Of a stretch of 64,000 bases of DNA, positions 7,721 through 17,203 are shown piece after piece. The position numbers and the translations under genes were made by a program. The DNA comes from JANNSX01 sp046348995. GTDB lineage: Bacteria > Pseudomonadota > Alphaproteobacteria > Rhizobiales > Hyphomicrobiaceae. The stretch covers positions 496,001 to 560,000 of the forward strand of contig JAXMDB010000001.1 in assembly GCA_046348995.1 (NCBI GenBank), read 5' to 3'. Under the pieces are notes generated by a model, which worked only from the letters and a program-made list of their open reading frames with translations, did no database searches and was not told where the DNA came from. The stretch's first letter is position 1, and the number at the start of each line of letters is the position of its first letter.

Positions 7721-9094
7721 TCAGCTCGGAGGTTGCATATTGGCGATGTCGTCGGCCCTGATCCAGGCGGGCGAGCCGGTCTTCAGCAAGGCTTGCGCCC
7801 GCTTGCCGAGCGCGCGGGCCTCTTTCCACTGGCACTGATAGAGGCGGGCCTCTGCGGTCGCAAGGGTGGCATTGCCCTCGTCGCCCTTCAAATAAAAGGC
7901 ATTGGCGAGCTGGAGATAGCCGAACGAATTGTCCTGCCCGACGAGCCCGTCCTTCAACAGCTTGATCGCCTCGTCGACCTTGGTCTTGTCTTCCGTGCGC
8001 AGCAGGGCGTGCGCCAGCTCCACCCGTATCAAGCTCGATTTCGGTAGAATTTTCAGAGCTTTGCGCAGCGACGGGATGGCGTCCGCAGGCCGGTTGGCCC
8101 GCATGTAGACGTCGGCCTTGAGCTCATGGAAGTAGGGCCAATCCGCGTTCTCGGCGATCAGCTTGTCGACCTCCGCGACCGCCGCCTCGGTCTTGGCCAT
8201 GCGCGCCATGGCGATCGCGCGGGCATAGCGTGCGGGCAGCGACTGATCGGACTTCGGATAGGTGTTGAAGACGAGCTGCGGCTTGTCGATATAGCCGCGC
8301 AGCTTGGCGCGCATGAGGTCGTGCCGCAACTGCACCTCGGGGGTATCGACCTTGCTGAAGTTCGGGCTCTTCTCGGCAGCGGCCTGCAAATTGGTGATGC
8401 GGTCCTGAGGCAGAGGGTGGCTCAGCAGGTAGCGATTGCCGGAGAACCCCGCCACCGACAGCCGTTTGAAGGTCGTGATCATTCCCTGGGCGGACTGGCC
8501 GGTCGCATCGAGGTAGCGGAGCGCCGCCTGGTCGGCCTGCGCCTCCAGCGTGCGCGAATAGGCCATGATGGACCGCATCGTCACCTCGTCGGTGCCCGAC
8601 AGGATCGATTGGCCGGCGCCGGCGGCGGTGTCCTGGCCGGTTGCGGCGCCGGCGATCACGGCGCCGATGCCGAGCACCTTCATGAGCAGGTTGCGGGTGA
8701 TGTCGCCCTGGATCTTGGCGCGCTTGGCGGCAAGGTGCCCGCCGGCGATGTGGCCGGACTCATGGGCGAGAACGCCGATCACCTCGTTGGCCGATTCCGC
8801 CTCGATGAGCGTGCCGGAGTTGACGAAGATGTTGTGCCCGTCGAGCACGAAGGCGTTGAACGCCTTGTCGCTCAAGATGCGCACGTTGACGTTCTGCCCG
8901 CCCAAGCCCGCCGTCTCGAGGATGGGAGCGACATAGCTGTCGAGCAACGACTCGATCTCGTCGTCGCGGATGAAGTTGGCGCACTGGGCCGCCGCCGGAG
9001 CGACGCTCGCCGCGAGCGCGCCAATGCCGAGCAGAACCGCCAGCGCCAAGCGCCGCCGATGCCCGCGCCGTCTGTTTTTGAGATCTCGTGTCAT
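7721..9094 (-). CDS. Exported M48-family zinc metalloprotease with C-terminal TPR region, BepA-like (457 aa)
   Basis: A basic N-terminus and hydrophobic segment ending APAAAQ form a signal peptide. The peptidase domain has HESGH (His111, Glu112, His115) and a downstream EAQADQAALRYL that supplies the third zinc ligand. Residues beyond about 270 form helical repeats of TPR type (ELKADVYMRANRPADAIPSLRKAL). The arrangement is that of BepA/YfgC, periplasmic proteases and chaperones that quality-control outer-membrane protein assembly. The start MTRDLKNRRRG at 9094 gives the best signal peptide, although the ribosome-binding site is weak. It heads the minus-strand operon towards aat and is divergent from the aminotransferase. 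Confidence 0.92.
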   Translation of the reverse strand: MTRDLKNRRRGHRRRLALAVLLGIGALAASVAPAAAQCANFIRDDEIESLLDSYVAPILETAGLGGQNVNVRILSDKAFNAFVLDGHNIFVNSGTLIEAESANEVIGVLAHESGHIAGGHLAAKRAKIQGDITRNLLMKVLGIGAVIAGAATGQDTAAGAGQSILSGTDEVTMRSIMAYSRTLEAQADQAALRYLDATGQSAQGMITTFKRLSVAGFSGNRYLLSHPLPQDRITNLQAAAEKSPNFSKVDTPEVQLRHDLMRAKLRGYIDKPQLVFNTYPKSDQSLPARYARAIAMARMAKTEAAVAEVDKLIAENADWPYFHELKADVYMRANRPADAIPSLRKALKILPKSSLIRVELAHALLRTEDKTKVDEAIKLLKDGLVGQDNSFGYLQLANAFYLKGDEGNATLATAEARLYQCQWKEARALGKRAQALLKTGSPAWIRADDIANMQPPS

Positions 9095-9320
9095 TCGAAC
9101 CGACAGCTGTCCGCACCCGCGTCTTGGACCGAGCTCCCGCATCTCCGGAAGCCTAGTGACCTCGGCGGTGAGGGTCAATGAACGCTCGCGTGATGCCGGT
9201 ATCCCCGCCGATACACGCGGCGCGACCTCGCGAGGCTCGCCTTAAGCCTAACTTTCGCGCGAATATGTCGGGAACGTGGCTGGCGGCGCGATCGGGCGTC
9301 GCTCAAGGGCAGGGTGAGGC

Positions 9321-10505
9321 ATGCAGGACCAACCGGGGGCGAGAAAATTCGAGGTGGCGCCATCCTCCCGCAGCGCCATCGACGCCTTCATCGTCATGGA
9401 TGTGTTGCGGCAGGCGAACGCGCTGCAGGCGTCCGGCGTCGATGTCGTGCACATGGAGGTGGGCCAGCCGGCGACGCCGGCGCCCCGGTTGGCTCGCGAA
9501 GCCGCAAAACGTGCTCTGGATCAGGACCGGCTCGGCTACACGGAGGCCCTTGGACTGCCGATGCTGCGTGAGCGCATCGCCGGGCACTACAAGCGCTGGT
9601 ACGGCATCGACGTGCCGGCATCCCGCATCGTCGTGACGGCAGGCTCGTCGGCCGGCTTCGTGCTGTCGTTCCTGGCGACGTTTTCCCCCGGAGATCGCGT
9701 GGCGCTGCCCTCGCCCGGCTACCCCTGCTACAGGCACATCCTGAAGGCGCTGGGCTGCGAGCCCGTGCCGATCGTGACCACCGCCGAGACGCGCTGGATG
9801 CCGACCCCGGCGCTGATCGACGAGGCGCTGAAGGGTGGTCTGCTCAAAGGTCTGTTGGTCGCGAGCCCCAACAACCCGACCGGCACCATGGTCGATGCGG
9901 ACCGGCTGTCGCGGCTCGTGAAACACGCGGAGGCCAATGGCATCGCCTTCGTCTCGGACGAAATCTACCACGGCCTGACCTACGCCTTTCCGGGCACAAC
10001 CGCGCTCACGATGTCGGACCAGGCCATCGTCATCAACTCGTTCTCGAAATACTTTTCGATGACGGGATGGCGCGTCGGCTGGATGGTGCTGCCGGAGGCG
10101 CTCGTGCGGTCTGTGGAGCGGCTGACGCAGAACCTCTATATTTCCCCGACGACCATCAGCCAGATCGCTGCCGCCGCCGCGTTCGACGCGGAGGAGGAGC
10201 TCGAAGGCTACAAGGAGGTCTACATCAACAACCGCGAGCTGTTGCTCGACGCGTTGCCGGGGCTTGGTCTGAAGCGGCTGCTGCCGGCCGACGGCGCCTT
10301 CTACATCTACGCTGACGTCTCCGATTGGACGGACGACGCGCACGCCCTCGCCGGCCGCCTGCTCAGCGAGGCGGGCGTCGCCGTCACCCCCGGCGTCGAT
10401 TTCGACGCGGCGTGCGGGCGGCACTTCTGGCGGCTGTCCTATGCGGGAAGCACGGCCGCGATGGAGGAGGCCGTGCGGCGGATCGGGCGTTGGAGAAAAG
10501 GCTAA
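9321..10505 (+). CDS. Class I/II pyridoxal-phosphate aminotransferase (394 aa)
   Basis: Fold-type I aminotransferase. Visible motifs are GQPATPAP, LGYTEALGLPMLRERIA, SPNNPTGTM, VSDEIYHGLTY and NSFSKYFSMTGWRVGW, where Lys243 binds PLP. It most resembles AspC/AlaT-like enzymes; the exact amino acid and keto acid cannot be fixed from sequence. The ATG at 9321 follows AGGGTGAGG. It stands alone, divergent from the M48 gene and convergent with the RTX protein gene, 30 bp apart. Confidence 0.92.
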   Translation: MQDQPGARKFEVAPSSRSAIDAFIVMDVLRQANALQASGVDVVHMEVGQPATPAPRLAREAAKRALDQDRLGYTEALGLPMLRERIAGHYKRWYGIDVPASRIVVTAGSSAGFVLSFLATFSPGDRVALPSPGYPCYRHILKALGCEPVPIVTTAETRWMPTPALIDEALKGGLLKGLLVASPNNPTGTMVDADRLSRLVKHAEANGIAFVSDEIYHGLTYAFPGTTALTMSDQAIVINSFSKYFSMTGWRVGWMVLPEALVRSVERLTQNLYISPTTISQIAAAAAFDAEEELEGYKEVYINNRELLLDALPGLGLKRLLPADGAFYIYADVSDWTDDAHALAGRLLSEAGVAVTPGVDFDAACGRHFWRLSYAGSTAAMEEAVRRIGRWRKG

Positions 10506-10535
10506 GCGCAGTGTGGGCCCAAAACCGGCATCGGC

Positions 10536-12161
10536 TCACACCACGTTGATCGTCACGTGCCCCGTGTCGAGGAGATCTCCGTCCGACACCATGTAGTCGA
10601 AGCCGGTGGTACCGACGAAATTCGTGCTCGGCGTGAAGGTCAGCGTGCCGAATTGATAGTCGAACACACCATTGTCGATGGCGCCCTGGAACCACGCGGG
10701 AAGCAACGACGCGCTGTCGATATCCGTGTCGTTGCTCACGAGGCCCTTCAGCCAGATGTTCAAGGGGGTGTTCATGCTCGTCGTGAACACGTCGTCGACG
10801 GCGACCGGCGCGTCATTGACCGGGTTGACCGTCATCGTGACGGTTGCCGTGTCGGAAAGCGCACCGTCGGTGATCGTGTAGGTGAACGTGTCGCTGCCGA
10901 AATAGTTGGCCACCGGCGTGTAGGTGAAGGTGCCGTTGCCGTTGCTGACGACCGCGCCGTGTGCGCCTTGGGTAAAGCTCGCCAGCGAAGCGCTGCTGTC
11001 GATGTCGAGATCGTTGTCGAAAATGTTGCCCGTGGTGATCGCGGTGTCCTCGTCGCCTGAATAGGCATCGTCGCCAGCCACCGGGGCGTCGTTGACGTTG
11101 TTGACCGTCACGGTCACCGTCGCCGTGTCGGAGAGCGAGTCGTCGCCGATCGTATAGGTGAAGGTATCGGTGCCGACGAAGTCGGCATTCGGCGTGTAGG
11201 TGAAGGTGCCGTTGCCGTTGTCGGCGACACTGCCGTGAGCGCCATCGGTGAAGCCGGTAATCGAGGCGGACGAGTCGACATCCTGATCGTTGTCGAAGAC
11301 GTTGCCGGTCGTGATCGGCGTATCCTCGTCGCCCGAGGCGACGTCGTCGCCTGCGACCGGGGCGTCGTTGACGGCGGCGACGGTGAAAGTGACGGTTGCC
11401 GTCGAGGTCAGGCCCGCGTGGTCCGCGATCGTGTAGGTGAACGAGGCCTGGCCGTTGAAGTTGGCGTCAGGCGTGAACATGATGTTGCCGTTGCTGAGCG
11501 CTACGGTGCCGTTGACTGAGTCCTGAACGGATATCACGCTCAGCGTATCGCCAAGTGCTGTATCGGCGTCGGTATCGTTGGCCAGCACGTCCGCGGAACG
11601 CACGATGAGATCGGTATCCTCGCTTGCCGCGAAACCGGAGTCGCCGGTGGCGACGGGGCCATCGTTTAAGATCTGCGCAGCGGCGAAGCTGCCGCTCGCG
11701 AATTTGAAGGTCTCGACCGCTGTCACCGTGTCGACGCCATCCGGCGAGCCGGCACGGTTGTCGGTCACGGTATAGGTCGAGCCCGCGAGCGCAATGCTGT
11801 AGTCCCTCCACACACCGGAGAAGACCGCCGTGTCGGCGCCAGAGCCGCCGTCGAGCAGGTCGGAGCCGCCCTCGCCATACAGGGTATCGATGCCCTTGCC
11901 GCCCAGTATCCTGTCGTTGCCGAGGCCGCCCTTCAGCGTGTCGTTGCCCGCGTCACCCGTGAGGCTATCGACGCCCGCCTCGCCATACATCTTGTCGTTG
12001 CCGTCGCCACCGAAAAGGTGGTCGTTGCCGGTACCGCCTTTGAGCGTGTCATTGGCACCGTTGCCATAAAGATCGTCGTTGCCGGAAAGGCCGTAGATGA
12101 CGTCGGCGCCGAGATCGCCACGGATGATGTCGCGCGCGCTCGTGCCTCGTCTTGTCGCCAC
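10536..12161 (-). CDS. RTX-repeat and cadherin-like/VCBS-repeat secreted protein (541 aa)
   Basis: I chose a GTG start at 12161 because CAGGAGG lies 6 nt upstream on the minus strand; the frame further up to 12326 is basic and unlike protein. Residues about 14-115 contain RTX nonapeptides (GNDDLYGNG, GNDHLFGGD, GNDTLKGGL) that bind calcium. A linker is followed from about residue 190 by four roughly 90-residue Ig/cadherin-like repeats, each beginning VNDAPVAGDD or similar and containing DTFTYTI. There is no Sec signal, so type I secretion is expected, but no transporter genes are nearby. Having the RTX block at the N-terminus is the reverse of most type I substrates. Role, perhaps adhesion, is inferred. 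Confidence 0.85.
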   Translation of the reverse strand: MATRRGTSARDIIRGDLGADVIYGLSGNDDLYGNGANDTLKGGTGNDHLFGGDGNDKMYGEAGVDSLTGDAGNDTLKGGLGNDRILGGKGIDTLYGEGGSDLLDGGSGADTAVFSGVWRDYSIALAGSTYTVTDNRAGSPDGVDTVTAVETFKFASGSFAAAQILNDGPVATGDSGFAASEDTDLIVRSADVLANDTDADTALGDTLSVISVQDSVNGTVALSNGNIMFTPDANFNGQASFTYTIADHAGLTSTATVTFTVAAVNDAPVAGDDVASGDEDTPITTGNVFDNDQDVDSSASITGFTDGAHGSVADNGNGTFTYTPNADFVGTDTFTYTIGDDSLSDTATVTVTVNNVNDAPVAGDDAYSGDEDTAITTGNIFDNDLDIDSSASLASFTQGAHGAVVSNGNGTFTYTPVANYFGSDTFTYTITDGALSDTATVTMTVNPVNDAPVAVDDVFTTSMNTPLNIWLKGLVSNDTDIDSASLLPAWFQGAIDNGVFDYQFGTLTFTPSTNFVGTTGFDYMVSDGDLLDTGHVTINVV

Positions 12162-12487
12162 GGCAAGCCTCCTGAGACGTTTTCGGTGGGAATGGAGAGA
12201 AGAGATGAGCCGAGATAGTCTTTGCGCATCTGAGTGACAGATCGGTAAACGAAGCGAGAGGTCTGCGAAGAGTTCTCTGCGTATGGCGGACGCCGATGTG
12301 CTCGTCCGTTGTTGTCGCCGCCTCACTCTCTTGCTGCCTCGAGCGTGTCGACCCTTCCCGGCGAACCGGCCGCCGGCGCTTGTCAGGCATGCGCGGCGTC
12401 CTCGATCTGTTCCTCACGCGATGCCTTGCTCTCGCGAGGTTGCCTCGCTAAGATGCAAATGGTTCGCAACAGCAGGAAGCGCTGGTG
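12162..12487. other. Divergent intergenic region between the RTX gene and mntH
   Basis: This 326-bp gap holds the CAGGAGG ribosome-binding site of the RTX gene at its left edge and the candidate metal operator of mntH near its right edge. No further gene is convincing: the open frames here are short and of poor composition. Confidence 0.6.
12454..12468 (+). promoter_or_regulatory. Candidate Mur/Fur-type operator upstream of mntH
   Basis: The 15-bp near-palindrome TGCAAATGGTTCGCA has half-sites TGCAAA and TGCGAA (one mismatch) around a 3-nt centre and lies 20-34 nt before the mntH ATG. In alphaproteobacteria, mntH and sitABCD are repressed by the manganese-sensing Fur-family protein Mur at AT-rich TGCAA-type palindromes. 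Assignment to Mur is inferred from position and half-site. Confidence 0.45.
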
Positions 12488-13825
12488 ATGGAACGCGTCG
12501 AGACGGAGCCTGCGGGCTGGCGGCGTGAGCGGGGGGAGGCCTCGCTCTCGGATGTCTACCGGACGGTGCCGGTCACCCGATCGGCCTCCACGTGGCGCCG
12601 GGCGACCGCCTTCCTCGGCCCGGGCTATCTGGTCGCCGTCGGCTACATGGACCCCGGCAACTGGGCGACCTCGCTCGCCGGCGGCTCCAAGTTCGGCTAT
12701 GCGCTGCTTGCCGTCGCGCTGTTCTCCAACATCATCGCCATCATCCTGCAATCGCTGTGCGCGCGGCTCGCCATCGCCACCGGCCGCGATCTCGCGCAAG
12801 CCTGCCGGGACGCGGTGCCGCGCCCGGTCGCCTATGGACTGTGGGTGCTGGCCGAGATCGCCATCATCGCGACCGACATCGCCGAGGTCATCGGCACGGC
12901 GATCGGCCTCAATCTGCTGTTCGGCATCCCCCTCGAGATCGGCGTCGTCATCACCGCGCTCGACGTGTTCTTGATCCTCTATCTCCAGCGGCTCGGGTTC
13001 CGCTGGGTCGAGGCGCTGATCATCACGCTGCTCGGCGTGATCGCTGTCTGCTTCTCGGTGCAGATTCTGCTCGCCGACCCCGATTGGGGCGCCGTTATCC
13101 GCGGCTTCGCGCCGACGACCGAGATCGTGACGAACCCGGACATGCTGTATCTGGCGCTCGGCATTCTCGGCGCCACCGTCATGCCGCACAATCTCTACCT
13201 GCACTCGGGCATCGTGCAGACGCGCGCCTACGGCGAGACGCTCGACGAGAAGCGGGAGGCACTTCGGTTCGCGACGCTCGATTCGACCATTGCGCTCATG
13301 TTCGCGCTGCTCATCAACGCCTCCATCCTGATCCTGGCGGCGGCGACCTTCAATACGGCCGGACGCACCGACGTCGCCGAGCTCGGGCAGGCACACACGC
13401 TTCTGCAACCCTTGCTCGGCTTGGCGATCGCGCCGACGCTGTTCGGCATCGCGCTTTTGTGCTGCGGCATCAACTCGACGGTGACGGCGACGCTCGCCGG
13501 GCAGATCGTCATGGAGGGCTTCCTCGACATCCGTCTGCCGCCGTGGATGCGCCGCCTTATCACGCGTGCGATCGCGATCGTTCCGGCGGCGATCGTCACC
13601 ATCGTCTACGGCGACAGCGGCACGGCGCACCTTCTGATCCTGACGCAGGTGGTGCTGAGCTTGCAGCTCTCCTTCGCCGTCTTCCCGCTGGTGATGATCA
13701 CGGCCAGCAAGTCGAAGATGGGGGCGCTCGTCACGCCCGGCTGGCTCGTCGCCGTCGCCGGCGCGCTTGCGCTCCTCATCGCGGCGTTGAACGTGAAGCT
13801 GCTGGTGGATTTCGTGGCGGGCTAG
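12488..13825 (+). CDS. mntH: Nramp-family divalent metal transporter, probably manganese (445 aa)
   Basis: Proton-coupled Mn2+ (or Fe2+) importer of the inner membrane. Both family hallmarks are present: DPGN in VGYMDPGNWATSLAGG (helix 1) and MPHNLYLHS (helix 6), which together form the metal site. About eleven hydrophobic helices are visible. The ATG at 12488 follows GGAAG; an adjacent GTG at 12485 is also possible. Its last codons overlap the stop of the convergent gene in a shared CTAG. A palindrome just upstream suggests metal-dependent repression. Confidence 0.93.
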   Translation: MERVETEPAGWRRERGEASLSDVYRTVPVTRSASTWRRATAFLGPGYLVAVGYMDPGNWATSLAGGSKFGYALLAVALFSNIIAIILQSLCARLAIATGRDLAQACRDAVPRPVAYGLWVLAEIAIIATDIAEVIGTAIGLNLLFGIPLEIGVVITALDVFLILYLQRLGFRWVEALIITLLGVIAVCFSVQILLADPDWGAVIRGFAPTTEIVTNPDMLYLALGILGATVMPHNLYLHSGIVQTRAYGETLDEKREALRFATLDSTIALMFALLINASILILAAATFNTAGRTDVAELGQAHTLLQPLLGLAIAPTLFGIALLCCGINSTVTATLAGQIVMEGFLDIRLPPWMRRLITRAIAIVPAAIVTIVYGDSGTAHLLILTQVVLSLQLSFAVFPLVMITASKSKMGALVTPGWLVAVAGALALLIAALNVKLLVDFVAG

Positions 13826-14481
13826 CGAAGCTTTCGCTGCCACCATTTGCGCGGCGAAGGCGCGGATGCTGGCGAAACAACCCTGAGCACCGGCCGGTCG
13901 AAGATGTCCTCGTAACCGGGCACGTCCATATCCAAGCGGAAACCGAGATCGCTCGCCATGATCGCGAACACGATCTCCTCGCCGACGGTGTCGTGCGTGT
14001 AAGTCTCGCCGTCGTCGGCGTCGAAGGTGAGGGCCGGGTCGTTCCAGGCCGCCCAAGCCTGCGCCTTCTGGTCGGGCCTGCAGAGCGTGGCGAGCGCCCC
14101 CCGCTCGGTGTCGAAGGGCGTGCCCGCATTCACATAGAGCCCGTCATCGGCCGAGCCGCCGCGCCGTCTGAGCTCGCGCCCGCTCTGATACTTGGCAAAT
14201 CCGTACAGATTGGTCGTGCTTTGAAGGAGATAGAACTGGGCATCGGCCGATCCGGAGAAGCCGTTGTCCAGGACATCGAGGACGAGCGGTCAATCGAAAA
14301 GCAGCGCATGCGCGCTGATCGCTGCCGCATAGGCGATGGATTGATCGGCAGGGTAAAGCGCGCTGTCGATCGTCTCTGGACACGCAACGAGCTGTCGCGG
14401 GGTCCCGTATAACTGCGAGGCCGCCTCGTCGAGCGTCCGCCCATTCAAGGACGTTACGGCAATCGCGAGCTTCCAACCCAT
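13822..14481 (-). pseudogene. Small unknown gene interrupted by one in-frame TGA (about 219 codons)
   Basis: Translation from the ATG at 14481 gives 63 sensible codons (MGWKLAIAVTSLNGR ... ISAHALLFD), then a TGA at 14290-14292. The same frame continues without another stop for about 155 codons (PLVLDVLDNGFSGSAD, then DAQFYLLQSTTNLYGFAKY), ending KWWQRKLR at 13822. Both parts look like one soluble protein, so the TGA is either a nonsense mutation (for instance CGA to TGA) or a base-calling error. No selenocysteine element is apparent. A GTG in DGLYVNAGT could restart a 103-residue C-terminal fragment. The family is not recognised. It is convergent with mntH. Confidence 0.6.
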
Positions 14482-14521
14482 GGTCAGACCCTGCGATTGC
14501 CGACGCCAGTGAGCGTGATGT

Positions 14522-17203
14522 CTACACCGTCTTCCGCTGCCACCAGCCGCGACGCGGCGGGCCGGACGGGGCGGGCGGCGTTGCCTCGGCCTCGGGCGCT
14601 TTCTCCTCGGTCACGCTGACCTCCTCGATCACCGTCTCAGTCTCGACCGAGGAGACGGCGAAAGAGGGTTCGGGCGTGCTTTGCCAGGCCACTGGTTGAG
14701 GCGCCGGCTCCGCCGCTGCCACCGGCAGGGCGGGAAGCTCCAAAGGGCCAGCTGCCTCAGCCCCGGCATCCGGCCGATCGCCGGAGCGGCCGTTCTCGTA
14801 ACCGGCATGGTGCGCCCCATTGGTCGGCGGGGAGGCATCGGGTGCCGCGGCCACGCCGCCGTCTCTGTCCTCGCCCTGCCGCTCACGCGCGTTCGTCCAT
14901 TCGCCTTCGGGCTGCTGGTCGCCTCCGGCGTTGACCGGCGTCTCACGGTCGCGTCCGCGCTCGCGGTTGCGGCGGCCACCGCGACGGCCGCGGCGGCGGC
15001 GGCGCCGTCCATCGCCGTCTCCATCCTGAGCATCGGCGCGCGCCCCGTTGTCGGGACGCTCCTCGCCGTCCGGTGCGCCGCTCTCGTCGTCGGCGCCGGA
15101 GTCGTCGCTCTCCGCGCCGTCATCCTGGCTAGGCTCGGCGTCCCCGCCGGCCGACATCGGCTCGCCCTCGGGGCGATCGCCACGGCCGCGCCCACGACGC
15201 CGGCGCCGGCGGCGTCCGCGACGGCGCTCGCCGTCCTCCTCCTGCTCGGCTGAAGGCGCGGGCGCGTCGGCCTCGGCGCGCTCCTCGGCCTCGATCTCCT
15301 CGTCCTCCGGATAGTCGACGTCTGTCTGCGCGATCGGTGCCGGCACTGCGGCTTGCACCCGCTTGGGCTGGGGCGCCGCCGCATGGCGCTCGATCGTGAA
15401 GTTGGCGCCGTGCAGGCGATCGCTGGCCTTGATCTCGATGATGATGCCGTGCCGGCTCTCGATGTCGCGCAGATAGGAGCGCTTGGCGTTCAGGATGTAG
15501 AGCGCGGCGGCGACCGAAACGCTGATGACGAGGTTGTTCTTGTGTCCCGTCTGCAGCGCGTCCTCGATCGAGCGCAATACGCCGAGCGCGACCGACTCCG
15601 TCGAGCGGATCACGCCAGTGCCCGCGCAATGCGCGCACGGCGACGTCGAGCCCTCGAGCACGCCCGTCCGCAGCCGCTGACGCGACATCTCGAGCAGGCC
15701 GAAATGGCTGATACGGCCGACCTGGATGCGGGCGCGATCGTTCTTCAAGGCCTCTTTGATACGCCGCTCGACCGAGCGGTTGTTGCGCCGCTCGTCCATG
15801 TCGATGAAGTCGATGACGACGAGACCAGCGAGATCGCGCAGGCGGAGCTGGCGGGCAATCTCGTCGGAGGCCTCGAGGTTGGTCCTGAGCGCCGTCTCCT
15901 CGATCGAGTGCTCACGGGTCGACTTGCCCGAGTTGACGTCGATGGCGACGAGGGCTTCCGTCTGGTTGATGACGATGTAGCCGCCCGAGGGGAGCGTCAC
16001 CTGCGGGCTGTAGAACTGGTTGAGCTGCCGCTCGATCTGGTAGCGCGTGAAGACCGGCTCGGGCTCGGTGTAGTGCTGCACCGCCTTGACGTGGGTCGGC
16101 ATCAGCATGCGCATGAAGTCGCGCGCATCCTCGAAGGCTGCATCGCCGGCGACGACGATGTCCTCGATCTCCTTCGTGTAGAGATCGCGGATGGCGCGGC
16201 GGATGAGGTTGCCCTCCTCGTAGACGAGGGCCGGCGCGGTCGAGCGCAGGGTGAGATCCCGGATGGTCTCCCAGAGCCGCATCAGATACTCGAAATCGCG
16301 CTTGACCTCGGCCTTGCCGCGGGCGGCACCGGCCGTGCGCACGATGAGGCCCATGCCGTCAGGCACTTGCAGCTCGGTCGTGATCTCCTTCAGCCGCTTG
16401 CGGTCGGCGGCGTTCGTGATCTTGCGGGAGATGCCGCCGCCACGCCCGGTGTTGGGCATGAGAACGGTGTAGCGGCCGGCGAGCGACAGATAGGTGGTGA
16501 GCGCCGCGCCCTTGTTGCCGCGCTCCTCCTTGACGACCTGGACGAGCAGGATCTGGCGGCGCTTGATCACTTCCTGGATTTTGTAGGTCCGCACGGGCCG
16601 GCGGCGGCGGGTGCGTTGCACCTCCTCGAGGGCGTCCTCGGCGCCGACTTCCTCGACCCCGTTCGCCTCCGACGTGTCGATTTCGACGACGCCTTGCTCC
16701 TCGACGAGACCAACTTGCGGGGGACCGTCCTCGCCATGGGCTTCGGCCCCGGCGCTCTCGGGGTCGCCGGAGACGGCGACACTCGCCCCGTCGATCGCGG
16801 CGGCCTCGGCGGCACTCCCTTCGGCGCCGGCCTCGTGCTCGCCGGCGCTATCGTCGGCATCGGGACGCTGCGGCGGCAGCTCGTCGTCCTCGTCCTCATC
16901 CTCCTCGGCCGCGGCCTCAGCCTCGGCGGCGAGCAGCGCCTGCCGGTCGGCAAACGGGATCTGGTAGTAGTCGGGGTGGATGTCGGAAAAGGCGAGGAAC
17001 CCGTGCCGGTTGCCGCCGTACTCGACGAACGCCGCCTGCAGCGACGGCTCGACCCGTGTCACCTTGGCGAGGTAGATATTTCCGCGCAGAAGCTTCTTGT
17101 TGGCCGACTCGTAGTCGAACTCCTCAATCCGGTCCCCGCGCAGCACGGCGACCCGGGTCTCTTCCGGGTGGGCCGCATCGATCAGCATCTTGTTGATGGT
17201 CAT
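14522..17203 (-). CDS. rne: Ribonuclease E (893 aa)
   Basis: Endoribonuclease and degradosome scaffold. The S1 domain is recognisable at both ends (GNIYLAKVTRVEPSLQAAFVEYG, then the later ISRKITNAADRKRLKEI region). The catalytic DNase I-like block contains AIDVNSGKST and DLAGLVVIDFIDMDERRNN, and the Zn-link is CAHCAGTG. About 95 residues of acidic low-complexity sequence are inserted within the S1 domain (roughly residues 85-180), as in other alphaproteobacterial RNase E. The C-terminus from about residue 590 is a disordered Arg/Gly/Glu-rich arm with RRGRRRRRRRGRG tracts for RNA and partner binding. The start MTINKMLIDAAHPEETRV at 17203 is canonical; the frame extends further upstream without support. 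Confidence 0.96.
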   Translation of the reverse strand: MTINKMLIDAAHPEETRVAVLRGDRIEEFDYESANKKLLRGNIYLAKVTRVEPSLQAAFVEYGGNRHGFLAFSDIHPDYYQIPFADRQALLAAEAEAAAEEDEDEDDELPPQRPDADDSAGEHEAGAEGSAAEAAAIDGASVAVSGDPESAGAEAHGEDGPPQVGLVEEQGVVEIDTSEANGVEEVGAEDALEEVQRTRRRRPVRTYKIQEVIKRRQILLVQVVKEERGNKGAALTTYLSLAGRYTVLMPNTGRGGGISRKITNAADRKRLKEITTELQVPDGMGLIVRTAGAARGKAEVKRDFEYLMRLWETIRDLTLRSTAPALVYEEGNLIRRAIRDLYTKEIEDIVVAGDAAFEDARDFMRMLMPTHVKAVQHYTEPEPVFTRYQIERQLNQFYSPQVTLPSGGYIVINQTEALVAIDVNSGKSTREHSIEETALRTNLEASDEIARQLRLRDLAGLVVIDFIDMDERRNNRSVERRIKEALKNDRARIQVGRISHFGLLEMSRQRLRTGVLEGSTSPCAHCAGTGVIRSTESVALGVLRSIEDALQTGHKNNLVISVSVAAALYILNAKRSYLRDIESRHGIIIEIKASDRLHGANFTIERHAAAPQPKRVQAAVPAPIAQTDVDYPEDEEIEAEERAEADAPAPSAEQEEDGERRRGRRRRRRRGRGRGDRPEGEPMSAGGDAEPSQDDGAESDDSGADDESGAPDGEERPDNGARADAQDGDGDGRRRRRRGRRGGRRNRERGRDRETPVNAGGDQQPEGEWTNARERQGEDRDGGVAAAPDASPPTNGAHHAGYENGRSGDRPDAGAEAAGPLELPALPVAAAEPAPQPVAWQSTPEPSFAVSSVETETVIEEVSVTEEKAPEAEATPPAPSGPPRRGWWQRKTV

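Noticed and set aside
14280..14300. Selenocysteine or recoded TGA in the small gene next to rne
   Set aside because: No SECIS-like hairpin is evident directly 3' of the codon and no selenoprotein family is recognised.
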